DNA of 45,203 bases, taken from assembly GCA_934481445.1 (NCBI GenBank), contig CAKSPC010000021.1, positions 1 through 45,203 of the forward strand, written 5' to 3'. This document shows positions 6,169 through 13,999 of the stretch, in pieces. The position numbers and the translations under genes are program-made. Within the stretch, counting starts at the first letter, position 1. Every line of letters begins with the position of its first letter. The notes beneath the pieces were generated by a model. It was not told where the DNA came from, did no database searches, and was given only the letters and a program-made list of their open reading frames with translations. The DNA is from an uncultured Oscillospiraceae bacterium. Its GTDB lineage: Bacteria; Bacillota; Clostridia; Oscillospirales; Ruminococcaceae.

Positions 6169-8343
6169 GTGAGCAGCATTTTTTACCGCCTTGCGCCATT
6201 CATTCAGGATTACATCTACCGCAACAAATGGGAAGAGCTGCGGGATATTCAGGTCGCGGCGGCGGAGGTCATTTTCGACACCGACGACAACCTGCTGCTT
6301 TCTTCCGGCACGGCAAGCGGCAAGACCGAAGCGGCGTTTCTCCCCGTGCTCACCTGCCTGTGGGAGAACCCCTCGGCAAGCGTGGGGGTATTATATCTCT
6401 CCCCGCTTAAAGCGCTGATAAACGACCAGTTCGAGCGCCTGACCGACCTGCTGGAGGAGCAGGATATCCCCGTAACAAAATGGCACGGTGACGCCCCGCA
6501 GACCGCAAAGAAAAAGCTCGTCAAGAACCCCCGCGGCGTTATGCAGACCACCCCCGAAAGCCTTGAAAGCCTGCTTATGCGCAACAGCTCGAACGCCTTC
6601 AGGCTCTTCTCCGACCTGCGGTTCATCGTCATCGACGAGGTGCATTACTTCATGGACAACGACCGCGGATTGCAGCTTCTTTCCCTGCTTGAACGGCTTT
6701 CGCGGCTGATAGGCTTCTCGCCGCGGAGAATAGGCCTTTCCGCGACACTGGGCGACCCCGCCAACGCAGAAAAATGGCTCAACATGGGCAGCGGAAGAAA
6801 CTGTATAACTCCCCGCGTGACGGAAAAAGGGCGCCTGCTGCGCCTTTCGGTGAAATTCTTCCCGATAAAGGAGAAAATAAAAAACAGCGACAGCGCCACG
6901 CTTCTTGATAACTACTACAACTATCTTTACGAAAGCACCGACGGAAAACGCTGCATTCTGTTCTCCAACAGCAAGGGGGAAGTCGAGGAAAACATCGCGC
7001 ACATGAAGCGCATATCCGAAAAGCGCCACGGCGTCGGCACATATCTTGTGCACCACGCGAATATTTCCGCGGCGCTGCGGGATTTCACCGAAAAAAGCAT
7101 GAAAAACGGCGAACAGCCCGTCTGCACCGGCGCGACGGTCACGCTGGAGCTTGGCATCGACCTCGGGCGGCTGGAACGTATCGTGCAAACAGGGTGCCCG
7201 CTTACGGTTTCGGGGTTAGTTCAGCGGCTGGGGCGCACGGGGCGCCGCGGCGGTGCGGCGGAGATGCGCTTTGCATTCCGCTGGGACATGAGCCTGCCGC
7301 CGAACGATTTCTATAAGGAAATAAACTGGGATTTCGTGATGTGCACCGCGATGATACTGCTTTACACCCGCGAGCGCTGGATAGAGCCAACGTTTCTGCC
7401 GAAGCTTCCGTACAGCCTGCTGTATCACCAGACCATGTCGATAATGGCGTCAAGCGGCTCGATACAGCCGAGGGAGCTTGCGCGGCAGGTGCTGTCGCTG
7501 GCGGTTTTCTCGCATATCACAAAGGAGGATTACCTCCTGCTGCTGCGCTATATGCTGCAAAACGGCCAGCTTGAGCGCAGCGAGGACGGCTCGCTTCTCA
7601 TAGGCGAAAAGGGCGAAGCCGCGGTGTCGAATTACGAATTTCTCGCGGTGTTCACCGTCCCGCAGGAATACTCAGTGCGGTGCGGCTCTGAAGAAATAGG
7701 CACGGTGCAGAGCCCGTTCCCGCCAAACAGCCGCTTTGCGCTGGCGGGTCAGGCGTGGGAGGTCGTGGAGCTTGACAAAAAGGAGCTTCGCATTTATGTA
7801 AAGCATATCGACGGTATCTCCGCAAATATGTGGATGGACACCGGCAACGAGTATGTTCACACCAAGGTGATGAAGAAGATACTCGAAGTCATTCAGAGCG
7901 ACGAGCAGTACGGCTTCCTTGACGAAGCGGCGCGGAACAGGCTGTCGGATATCCGCGCGATGTGCAGGGGCGCGGCTTCGGTGTCGGAGGCGGGGCACGC
8001 GGTGCTTCCGCTGACAGAAACAAGCTGCGCGGTGTTCCCTTTCATCGGCACAAGAGGCACCATGGCGCTGATGTACGCCCTGCGGGAAATGGGGTTCGAA
8101 GCGAATGTGTGGCTGTCGCGGTATATTCCGGTGTGCATTGAGGTGCAGTCGCCAAAGGGCGCGCGGGCGGTTTCGGCGGCGCTTGAAAAGCTGAAAAGGG
8201 ACGGCGCGGATAAGTATTCGTTCAGCATTCCGGATAATTGCGAGATATGCGGGAAGTATAATGACTATATCCCGCGGGAGCTGCTGAAAAAGCAGTATGT
8301 CGAGGATTATCTTGATACGGATGAGTTTGCGAATATTGAATAA
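6169..8343 (+). CDS. Lhr-like DEAD/H superfamily 2 helicase
   Basis: A 724-aa SF2 helicase. Motif I is SGTASGKT (46-53), motif Ia YLSPLKAL, motif II DEVH (156-159), motif III SAT (191-193), motif IV around CILFSNSK, and motif VI QRLGRTGRRGG near 351-361. After the second RecA-like domain comes a roughly 350-residue extension, as in Lhr and BrxHI-type helicases. Such helicases are the regular neighbour of BrxD in BREX-type loci, which supports a shared function with the gene at 3569. The start is GTG at 6169, 8 bases after GGAGGG and 1 base after the kinase stop. The gene ends 7 bases before a perfect hairpin. A DNA-unwinding or phage-defence role is inferred from family and context. Confidence 0.85.
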   Translation: MSSIFYRLAPFIQDYIYRNKWEELRDIQVAAAEVIFDTDDNLLLSSGTASGKTEAAFLPVLTCLWENPSASVGVLYLSPLKALINDQFERLTDLLEEQDIPVTKWHGDAPQTAKKKLVKNPRGVMQTTPESLESLLMRNSSNAFRLFSDLRFIVIDEVHYFMDNDRGLQLLSLLERLSRLIGFSPRRIGLSATLGDPANAEKWLNMGSGRNCITPRVTEKGRLLRLSVKFFPIKEKIKNSDSATLLDNYYNYLYESTDGKRCILFSNSKGEVEENIAHMKRISEKRHGVGTYLVHHANISAALRDFTEKSMKNGEQPVCTGATVTLELGIDLGRLERIVQTGCPLTVSGLVQRLGRTGRRGGAAEMRFAFRWDMSLPPNDFYKEINWDFVMCTAMILLYTRERWIEPTFLPKLPYSLLYHQTMSIMASSGSIQPRELARQVLSLAVFSHITKEDYLLLLRYMLQNGQLERSEDGSLLIGEKGEAAVSNYEFLAVFTVPQEYSVRCGSEEIGTVQSPFPPNSRFALAGQAWEVVELDKKELRIYVKHIDGISANMWMDTGNEYVHTKVMKKILEVIQSDEQYGFLDEAARNRLSDIRAMCRGAASVSEAGHAVLPLTETSCAVFPFIGTRGTMALMYALREMGFEANVWLSRYIPVCIEVQSPKGARAVSAALEKLKRDGADKYSFSIPDNCEICGKYNDYIPRELLKKQYVEDYLDTDEFANIE

Positions 8344-8350
8344 AACAGCG

Positions 8351-8370
8351 GGCGGAAATCACTTTCCGCC
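8351..8370. repeat. Palindrome at the helicase 3' end
   Basis: GGCGGAAA and TTTCCGCC flank a TCAC loop. The same 20 bases recur at 8672-8691, so both convergent genes (helicase and glycosyltransferase) end in the same hairpin. The outer flanks, AGCG beside one arm and TGTT beside the other, are in opposite order in the two copies while the loop keeps one orientation. It may act as a terminator, but the following bases are only moderately T-rich. Confidence 0.65.
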
Positions 8371-8536
8371 TGTTGGTTTGTTGGGAAACATTTAGTCTTT
8401 TTGAAACAAATACACGCGGTCAATGGGTCGCACCCCTTGCAGGTCAAGGGCAGCGCCCTTGTCGCCACCGCAGTAGCGAAACTCCCCACGCATTTAAAAT
8501 TTTGAACAGTGAACGCTTAAAGCAGCTACGTTAATC

Positions 8537-8650
8537 CGACTTCCAAGGCGCTAAAGGGGGTGTGGGGTTAGGGGTGGACAAACGGAACGTTTGTCCAGAA
8601 AACGTAAGAGTTTTCCCCCCACAGTCTGTTGCAATTTACTGCCGTTTGAA
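8537..8650. repeat. Dispersed palindromic element, copy 1
   Basis: Starts CGACTTCCAAGGCGCTAAAG and ends GCAATTTACTGCCGTTT, as in copy 2 at 23481-23570. The central part differs. The poly-G arm of the palindrome is replaced by a separate hairpin, GGACAAAC (8556-8563) with GTTTGTCC (8569-8576), before the conserved GAGTTTTCCCCCCACAGTCT. The remainder of the gap 8371-8671 has no gene, only low-grade inverted repeats such as AAGGGC/GCCCTT near 8444-8460. Confidence 0.65.
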
Positions 8651-8671
8651 TTCTTTAGCCGAACTGAAACA

Positions 8672-8691
8672 GGCGGAAATCACTTTCCGCC
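8672..8691. repeat. Palindrome at the glycosyltransferase 3' end
   Basis: Same 20-base palindrome as at 8351-8370, placed 8 bases after the stop of the minus-strand glycosyltransferase. It probably serves as that gene's 3' hairpin. Confidence 0.65.
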
Positions 8692-8699
8692 CGCTAAAT

Positions 8700-10034
8700 T
8701 TATTTTTCGTCCTTATTCTTCCTGTTCTTCCGCTTGAACTTATACTTCAGCCGCGAATTTCTTATCTCATGCGGGATACTTCTGAAACGCTGGATATTGT
8801 TCGTTGCCGTATCCATCAGCGAGAAAAATTCCTCCGCCATGAAGTTTTCCCTGCGCTGCGTCTGACCCGAGCGGTATCTCTCGATCACCGCGCCGTAACG
8901 GTCGTATGCGCGCTTTACGGAGGTTTCCCACGAAATATAAACCTCGTTCATGGCGTGCTCGCCGATCTGACGGATTATATCAAGATTTGCGCAGGCAAAT
9001 TCAAGCTTCTTTGCAATCGCAGCGGGGTCTGCTTCGGTGAGGATGCCCGTCCTGCCGTCGGTTATGCCCTCCGCCGCGCAGCTTCCGTCGATAAGAAGCG
9101 CGCCGACGCCGCACGCTGCGGCTTCCCTTACAACTATGCCGTTAGTGTCGTATTCCGACGGGAACAGAAACAGATCCCCCGCCGTGTAATATACGCGCAA
9201 TTCCTCGCGGTCGTATATCGCGCCGGTGAAAATGCAGCGGTCCGAAAGACCTATCGAAGCCGCGTAGTCCTCAATCTCCTGCCTGTCCATGCCGTCGCCG
9301 ACGAACATCATGCGGAAATCGTTCCCCGCCTCCGCCGCAAGCTTCAGACCGTCCAGTATCAGCTTTATGCCCTTGTACCACAGCAGACGTCCCACAAAAA
9401 GGAACAGCGGCATATCTTCGGGGATCCCGTAAGCCGCGCGAAGTTCCGCCGCGTCGTTTTCGTCCGCGCGGCCGCAGGGGAAGTCAACGCCGTTTTCCAT
9501 GACGTAATATTTTCCGTCAAAGCCAAGACTGCGGAGGTTTTCGCCCGCGCCGTGGCTGACCGTCCATACCTCGTCGCAGGCGGCGATATTGCTCACGACA
9601 AATTTTATCGCCTGATCCGCCATAAGCTTGTTCGGAAGCGCGCGGCGGATATCAATGTCGAATTTCGTGTGGTAGGTTATGATAAGCGGAGCGTCGACCT
9701 TCTCGCGAAGCACCCGCGCCATCATCGTCGAGGCAAACGGGCAGTGGCTGTGTATAACGTCAAATCCGCTTCCCGCAAGCTCGTCCAGCTTGCTGCTGCT
9801 GAAAGGATAACCCGCGCGGTAGCCGCATATCTTCTCGGAGATGGTTATGCTCTTGTAGCGCACGACGTCAAACGGATAATCGTCCACCACCCCGGGGTAA
9901 TCGGGGGTGACCACCGTCGCTTTTCCAAGCCCCGAAGAAATAACATTGGCGTAATTTATGACAGCATTCGCAACGCCGTCTATAACGGGCGGGAATGAAT
10001 CGTTCATTAAACAAACGTTAAGCTTGTCCGACAT
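8700..10034 (-). CDS. GT4-family glycosyltransferase
   Basis: A GT-B fold glycosyltransferase of 444 aa. The N-terminal acceptor domain opens with LNVCLMNDSFPPVIDGVANAV, a glycine-containing loop typical of GT4. The C-terminal donor domain has FVGRLLWYKG and the EAAACG region (the EX7E-type motif, here EYDTNGIVVREAAACG). A basic lysine/arginine-rich tail closes the protein, suited to peripheral membrane binding. GT4 enzymes of this form make glycolipids or cell-surface glycans; the acceptor is unknown. The ATG at 10034 with AAAAGGAG 6 bases upstream is preferred over a TTG 18 bases earlier that would overlap the ribosome site. It is monocistronic, with its own promoter after sigF. Confidence 0.8.
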   Translation of the reverse strand: MSDKLNVCLMNDSFPPVIDGVANAVINYANVISSGLGKATVVTPDYPGVVDDYPFDVVRYKSITISEKICGYRAGYPFSSSKLDELAGSGFDVIHSHCPFASTMMARVLREKVDAPLIITYHTKFDIDIRRALPNKLMADQAIKFVVSNIAACDEVWTVSHGAGENLRSLGFDGKYYVMENGVDFPCGRADENDAAELRAAYGIPEDMPLFLFVGRLLWYKGIKLILDGLKLAAEAGNDFRMMFVGDGMDRQEIEDYAASIGLSDRCIFTGAIYDREELRVYYTAGDLFLFPSEYDTNGIVVREAAACGVGALLIDGSCAAEGITDGRTGILTEADPAAIAKKLEFACANLDIIRQIGEHAMNEVYISWETSVKRAYDRYGAVIERYRSGQTQRRENFMAEEFFSLMDTATNNIQRFRSIPHEIRNSRLKYKFKRKNRKNKDEK

Positions 10035-10090
10035 TTTCTGCTCCTTTTCCAAAATGGATTTATATGTAATGTGAATAATGGTTTAGTAAC

Positions 10091-10119
10091 ATTATAGCGC
10101 AAAATCTGTCATAAATCAA
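10091..10119 (-). promoter_or_regulatory. Sigma-A promoter of the glycosyltransferase gene
   Basis: On the minus strand TTGATT (10114-10119) and TATAAT (10091-10096) are 17 bases apart, in the gap between sigF and the glycosyltransferase gene. Confidence 0.7.
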
Positions 10120-10137
10120 GCTTTTTTTGTACAATTT

Positions 10138-10791
10138 TTATACAAGCTGCTCCCGCAGGGACAGAATTATCTTCCTCTCCCGCCGCGATACCTGCACCTG
10201 CGTCATGCCGAGCAGCTCCGCCGTTTCGCACTGGGTCTTTCCGCGGAAGTAGCGCAGCAGTATCAGTTCCTTGTCCTCCCGCGGCAGCTCGGAAAGGCAC
10301 TGCCGCAGCGCAAGGCGGTCTATCAGCTCGCTCTCCCCGGATTCCTCGGGCAGGTCAAATTCCCCCCCATCCTCCGCGGATGTCAGCGATACCGTCGGCT
10401 GACCCGCCGCCACCGCCTCCGCGGCTTCTTCGGGAGTCACCCCCAGCCGCTCCGCTATTTCGGATATAAGCGGCTCACGCCCCCCGGCGGCTATTTCATC
10501 GTGCACCCGCGCCGCCCGCATTGAAAGCTCCTTAAGGCTCCTGCTGACCCTTACAGTGCCGCCGTCGCGGAACAGCCTGCGTATCTCCCCGAGGATAACG
10601 GGCACCGCGTAGGTCGAGAAGCACAGGCCCCTCCCCTCATCAAAATTAGCGCATGCTTTCACAAGACCCACGCTGCCCGCCGCGAAAAGCTCCTCGTATT
10701 CTATTCCCCGTCCGCGGAAGCGGTTCGCGAGGGAATGCACCAGCGGGAGATTGCTTTTTACGAACTCGTCGCAGAGCTTCCCGTCAGACAA
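10138..10791 (-). CDS. sigF: Sporulation sigma factor sigma-F
   Basis: A sigma-70 family factor of 217 aa without region 1. Region 2 includes EELFAAGSVGLVKA and FSTYAVPVILGEIRR, region 3 runs at about 85-130 and region 4 (LPREDKELILLRYFRGKTQ...VSRRERKI) forms the C-terminal helix-turn-helix. It directs RNA polymerase in the forespore. Position as third gene after spoIIAA and spoIIAB identifies it as sigma-F rather than sigma-G. Its start overlaps spoIIAB by 8 bases. It is held inactive by SpoIIAB until SpoIIAA is dephosphorylated. It is slightly shorter than the Bacillus protein (about 255 aa), mainly in linkers, which is common in this group. Confidence 0.92.
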   Translation of the reverse strand: MSDGKLCDEFVKSNLPLVHSLANRFRGRGIEYEELFAAGSVGLVKACANFDEGRGLCFSTYAVPVILGEIRRLFRDGGTVRVSRSLKELSMRAARVHDEIAAGGREPLISEIAERLGVTPEEAAEAVAAGQPTVSLTSAEDGGEFDLPEESGESELIDRLALRQCLSELPREDKELILLRYFRGKTQCETAELLGMTQVQVSRRERKIILSLREQLV

Positions 10792-11239
10792 GGCATTTCT
10801 CCCTGCTCTTTATGCGCTTTTCCATAACGACGCAGGTTCCTTTCCCCACCGTGCTTCTTACGCGCACCTTGTCCATGAAGCTTTCCATCATCGTAAACCC
10901 CAGCCCCGAGCGCTCCTCCTCCGCGGGGGCGGTGGAAAACATCGGCTGCATCGCCTGCGTTATGTCAGCTATGCCACTGCCCTTGTCCTTTACGGATATG
11001 TAAAGCGTGCCGTCGGAATACAGCCGAAGCACAAGGGTGACTGTTCCCGTACAGTCGCGGTAGCCGTGCACGATGGAATTCGTCACCGCCTCGGACACCG
11101 CAGTTTTCACCGCTGCAATCTCTGCAACGGTGGGGTCTGCCTGCGCCGCGAATGCCGCCGCGGCGGAGCGCGCAAAGCTTTCATTCCGCGACAGCGCGGG
11201 AAAGCTTATGCTGCTTTCGTTAAGTATCTCTCTTTTCAT
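10784..11239 (-). CDS. spoIIAB: Anti-sigma-F factor and kinase SpoIIAB
   Basis: A GHKL-fold serine kinase and anti-sigma factor of 151 aa. The N box is EAVTNSIVHGY (about 50-60), the G1 box DKGSGI (about 83-88) and the G2 box SGLGFTMMESF (about 110-120). It binds sigma-F in the predivisional cell and phosphorylates SpoIIAA. It overlaps spoIIAA by 4 bases (ATGA) and sigF by 8, so the three proteins are translationally coupled, in agreement with the need for fixed stoichiometry. All key nucleotide-binding residues are present. Confidence 0.93.
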   Translation of the reverse strand: MKREILNESSISFPALSRNESFARSAAAAFAAQADPTVAEIAAVKTAVSEAVTNSIVHGYRDCTGTVTLVLRLYSDGTLYISVKDKGSGIADITQAMQPMFSTAPAEEERSGLGFTMMESFMDKVRVRSTVGKGTCVVMEKRIKSREKCLV

Positions 11240-11547
11240 ACGTTTACTCCTTTTACGAGAAGTCCCGACAGCCCCGAAACGCTTATCACGGACGCTATAT
11301 CGGGGCGGGCGTTCTTTATCAGCACCGAGCCGCCGTATGCCTCCACCGCCCTCGACCTGCCGAGGATAAGCCCTATCCCCGAGCTGTCCATAAATCCGAC
11401 GTTCTCCATGTCGATGATGAGCACCTCCGGCCGCGAATGCGCTATCACATCATCCAGAGCCGCGCGGAGCTCCCGCGCCGCGTGGTGGTCGATGTCGCCG
11501 TAAAGCGCGGCTGTTATCCGCCTGCCGTCGTTGTATATTTTCAGCAT
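11236..11547 (-). CDS. spoIIAA: Anti-sigma-F factor antagonist SpoIIAA
   Basis: A STAS-domain protein of 103 aa. The regulatory serine lies in FMDSSGIGLI (Ser55-Ser56); by comparison with the Bacillus FMDSSGLGVI motif Ser56 is the residue phosphorylated by SpoIIAB. DIDHHAA near residue 18 is also typical. In its unphosphorylated form it displaces sigma-F from SpoIIAB. It is the first gene of the operon and follows GAAAGGAG 7 bases before the ATG. The length is slightly below the 117 aa of Bacillus because of a shorter C-terminus. Confidence 0.92.
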   Translation of the reverse strand: MLKIYNDGRRITAALYGDIDHHAARELRAALDDVIAHSRPEVLIIDMENVGFMDSSGIGLILGRSRAVEAYGGSVLIKNARPDIASVISVSGLSGLLVKGVNV

Positions 11548-11644
11548 AACAATGCTCCTTTCGTAAGGGTAAATTCACCGCCCTGACGGAACAGCCGCTC
11601 CCGACAGCAGACTGCCCCGCGCGGTGGGCGAATTTCATGGTGTA

Positions 11645-11672
11645 ATTATATCATCATTGCCATAAAATTCCT
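11645..11672 (-). promoter_or_regulatory. Possible promoter of the spoIIA operon
   Basis: On the minus strand AGGAATT (11666-11672), like a sigma-H -35 element, is followed by TATAAT (11645-11650). Spacing does not fit sigma-H exactly and no sigma-A -35 box is evident. A TGACGAA that matches the Spo0A-box core lies about 85 bases upstream at 11755-11761. spoIIA is sigma-H and Spo0A dependent in Bacillus, so the region is plausible, but the exact promoter is uncertain. Confidence 0.4.
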
Positions 11673-11829
11673 GTCGATATCACGGCGCGGAAATAAATTT
11701 TTTTGAGCGGAGTATATCGTATACGGCGGTTTGTTCGTAAGTTTCGGGGAAATCTGACGAAAAAAATAAAACAGCCTCATTGCACAGGCTGTGATAATGT
11801 GTTATTATTGAAGCAGGAGGTGCATTAAA

Positions 11830-12306
11830 ATGGCAAACGAAAACAAAAAGGACTTCAACGCAATGCTGGCAGACGGAAAGGATATGCCAAAAATACAGAT
11901 CATCACCGATGAAAAGAGCATCGAAAAATACGGCGGAAATCGGATGTATTTTGCCCCGCCCTCCGATTATGACGCCGTGATGAAACGGGTGCCCTTCGGC
12001 AAAGTAATAACCATTGAGAAAATACGGGAGTATTTCGCCGCGCAAAACAACGCAGACTTCACCGAACCGATAACCGCGGGAATATTCGTGTCCATCGCCG
12101 CATGGGCGAGCTTTCAGCGCGGCGAAAATGAAACACCGTACCACCGCACCCTGAAAGCCGGCGGAGAGCTGAACCCCAAATATCCCGGCGGCATAGAAGC
12201 TCAGAAAGCAAGGCTGGAAGCCGAGGGACATACGATAATGCAAAAAGGCAGGACAAACCTGCGCTATTATGTCAAGGACTACGAAAAGGTTTTGTTTGAG
12301 CTCTGA
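11830..12306 (+). CDS. Alkyltransferase-like (MGMT-fold) protein without catalytic Cys
   Basis: A 158-aa protein whose middle resembles the DNA-binding domain of O6-alkylguanine-DNA alkyltransferases. VPFGKVITIEKIREYF (54-69) matches the IPxGxVxTYxxIA region, TPYHRTL (102-108) matches the active-site PCHR motif, and GGIEAQKARLEAEG (120-133) matches the end of the domain. The cysteine is replaced by Tyr104, so methyl transfer is not expected. Known alkyltransferase-like proteins carry Trp or Ala there and flag alkylated guanine for excision repair. The N-terminal 45 residues and the C-terminal 20 are extra. AGGAGG stands 9 bases before the ATG. It is monocistronic and divergent from spoIIA. 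Confidence 0.65.
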   Translation: MANENKKDFNAMLADGKDMPKIQIITDEKSIEKYGGNRMYFAPPSDYDAVMKRVPFGKVITIEKIREYFAAQNNADFTEPITAGIFVSIAAWASFQRGENETPYHRTLKAGGELNPKYPGGIEAQKARLEAEGHTIMQKGRTNLRYYVKDYEKVLFEL

Positions 12307-12362
12307 TACCACGCCGCGCGGTCGTATTACACCGAAGCCGAAAAATAATTTTTCCAACCCCC

Positions 12363-12391
12363 TTGAAAACGATTTCATTTTATGCTATACT
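12363..12391 (+). promoter_or_regulatory. Strong promoter of the glycoside hydrolase gene
   Basis: TTGAAA (12363-12368) and TATACT (12386-12391) have a 17 bp spacer that ends TATGC, giving an extended -10. The start codon at 12466 lies about 75 bases downstream. Confidence 0.7.
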
Positions 12392-12465
12392 GTTATCGGA
12401 CGGTAATTTTCGGCGTGTATCCGCGCCGTTTCCGAAATACAATAACACCGAAAGGAAAAACACCA

Positions 12466-13917
12466 ATGAACGAGAAGATCTACGAATTAAAGCTCGGCCC
12501 CGCAAAGTGCGCCGTTGACCTCGGCGACGGAAGCGAGCGCGGCGAGTATGTCGACCAGGACTACATCCTGCACAAGCTCGGCAGACCGCACCGCGCAGTA
12601 AGCCTGATGTACTGCTACTACCCCCTTGACGAAACATGGCCTGCAAGAGCGCGCCACGCCTTTGCCGACCGCGAGGTAACATTCCAGTGGGATTACCCCT
12701 ACGACGACTACTTCACCTACAAGGGCGGTATCGGCGGCACCACCGACGGCGAGCCTTTCACCTGCATGAAGGATGTACGCCGTCACGGTCAGGACGTTAT
12801 CCTCACCATGACAGTCGACCCCAACCTGCCCGACGTGTTCCTAGAGCGCATCGCAAAGGAGCTCAGCACCTACGGCAGAATGCAGCTCCGCATCAACCAC
12901 GAAGCCACCGGCAACTGGTTCAGCTTTACAAAGCGCGCAAGCTATCAGCAGATCGCTGACTTCTTCGTTCGCTTCCACAATATTATCAAGAAGGAAGCTC
13001 CGAATGTTTCCACCATTCTTTGCATCGGCGGCGTAGAGCACCCCGAAAACGGCCCCGAGATAGAAATGGAAAAGGAATTTGCCGAGGCTGTAAAGGCTAC
13101 AGACATCTGGAGCGTCGACAAGTATATGTCCCTGCACTGGGGCTGGCCGTATGACGTTGCGGAAGTCGGCGGAAACTCCTTCAGCAGAAGCAAGGTTGCC
13201 GATACATACAACCTCACCAAGCTTTCCGAAAAGCGCTACAAGGAGATCTGCGGCGGCGTTAAGAAGCCCATGGTTATGAGCGAATTCAACGCCGACGGCG
13301 ACGTAACGGGCCCGTATGATCAGGCGGCAATGATAAAGGAATTCTGCGACCTGCTCAAGAACGACCCCGAGCAGGGATGGTTCAACGGCTTCACATTCTA
13401 CCAGTTCCGCGACCGCGGCAGACTCGGCCTTGAAATTGAAGATCCCAACAACCCCAATGTTGGTATCGAGCAGCCCGCGCTGAAAACATACAAGGAAATA
13501 ATCCACGACGAATACTTCTACCCCTCCGTTGAGCAGGGTGCAGAGGTAACTCTTCCCGCAAAGCTCCGCTGGGGCGGCAGCGAGGACGCAACAGGTCTTG
13601 CTATCCCGCTTCATTTCGAAAAGAACCCCGTGTTCTGCGAGGTTTATTTTGACGAGCCCCTCAACCTTATGATGGAGATAAACGGCAAGTGGTTCTACAA
13701 GAGCCCCGAGGCTAAGTGCATCGACCTTATGTCCGCATTCTTCGAGAAGCCCCTCGACGGCGAAGCCGACCTCACCCTCAAGATCTTCGCGCCCCCCGCA
13801 ACCGGCGAGAACGATCCCTCCCAGGGTGACGACTGGCAGACCAACTACTACACCACTATCACAAAACTTCCGAACATCCGCATAAGATTTGCGCCCATCG
13901 TTCCCGAAGTAAAGTAA
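12466..13917 (+). CDS. Cytoplasmic glycoside hydrolase, clan A-like
   Basis: A 483-aa protein with a TIM-barrel-like pattern. RINHEATGNWF (143-152, Glu146) resembles the acid/base strand of clan A enzymes such as GH26, and KPMVMSEFNADG (267-278, Glu273) resembles the nucleophile strand. A beta-rich domain from about 370 completes it. No signal peptide is present, so it would act in the cytoplasm on imported oligosaccharides. The substrate is unknown; beta-mannoside or beta-glucan types are possible. ATG 12466 is preferred, with GAAAGGAAAAA upstream, over a frame-open ATG at 12382 that overlaps the promoter. Codon choice is strongly biased (AAG, GAG, TAC, ATC), which suggests high expression. 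It is monocistronic with a strong terminator. The family is not certain. Confidence 0.6.
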   Translation: MNEKIYELKLGPAKCAVDLGDGSERGEYVDQDYILHKLGRPHRAVSLMYCYYPLDETWPARARHAFADREVTFQWDYPYDDYFTYKGGIGGTTDGEPFTCMKDVRRHGQDVILTMTVDPNLPDVFLERIAKELSTYGRMQLRINHEATGNWFSFTKRASYQQIADFFVRFHNIIKKEAPNVSTILCIGGVEHPENGPEIEMEKEFAEAVKATDIWSVDKYMSLHWGWPYDVAEVGGNSFSRSKVADTYNLTKLSEKRYKEICGGVKKPMVMSEFNADGDVTGPYDQAAMIKEFCDLLKNDPEQGWFNGFTFYQFRDRGRLGLEIEDPNNPNVGIEQPALKTYKEIIHDEYFYPSVEQGAEVTLPAKLRWGGSEDATGLAIPLHFEKNPVFCEVYFDEPLNLMMEINGKWFYKSPEAKCIDLMSAFFEKPLDGEADLTLKIFAPPATGENDPSQGDDWQTNYYTTITKLPNIRIRFAPIVPEVK

Positions 13918-13944
13918 GCTTATTCCGTAATACCTCATATAAAA

Positions 13945-13977
13945 AACGGCGGCAGCTCCGAAAGGAACTGCCGCCGT
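13945..13977. terminator. Bidirectional terminator between convergent genes
   Basis: ACGGCGGCAG pairs with CTGCCGCCGT and the stem is extended inward by TCC/GGA around a GAAA loop. The minus strand reads six T after the stem; the plus strand is less T-rich. It serves the lipoprotein gene at 14000 and probably the glycoside hydrolase. Confidence 0.8.
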
Positions 13978-13999
13978 TGATTTATGGCTGTATTTTATT

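Noticed and set aside
3504..8343. Complete BREX type 2 system
   Set aside because: Only the ATPase and helicase types are present; PglW, PglX, PglY and PglZ types are all missing within the window.
8562..9998. Open frame of 478 codons opposite the glycosyltransferase gene
   Set aside because: It starts inside a repeat element, has shadow-like composition (Val, Arg, His, Ala rich) and no recognisable motif, while the opposite strand has clear GT4 motifs and a promoter.
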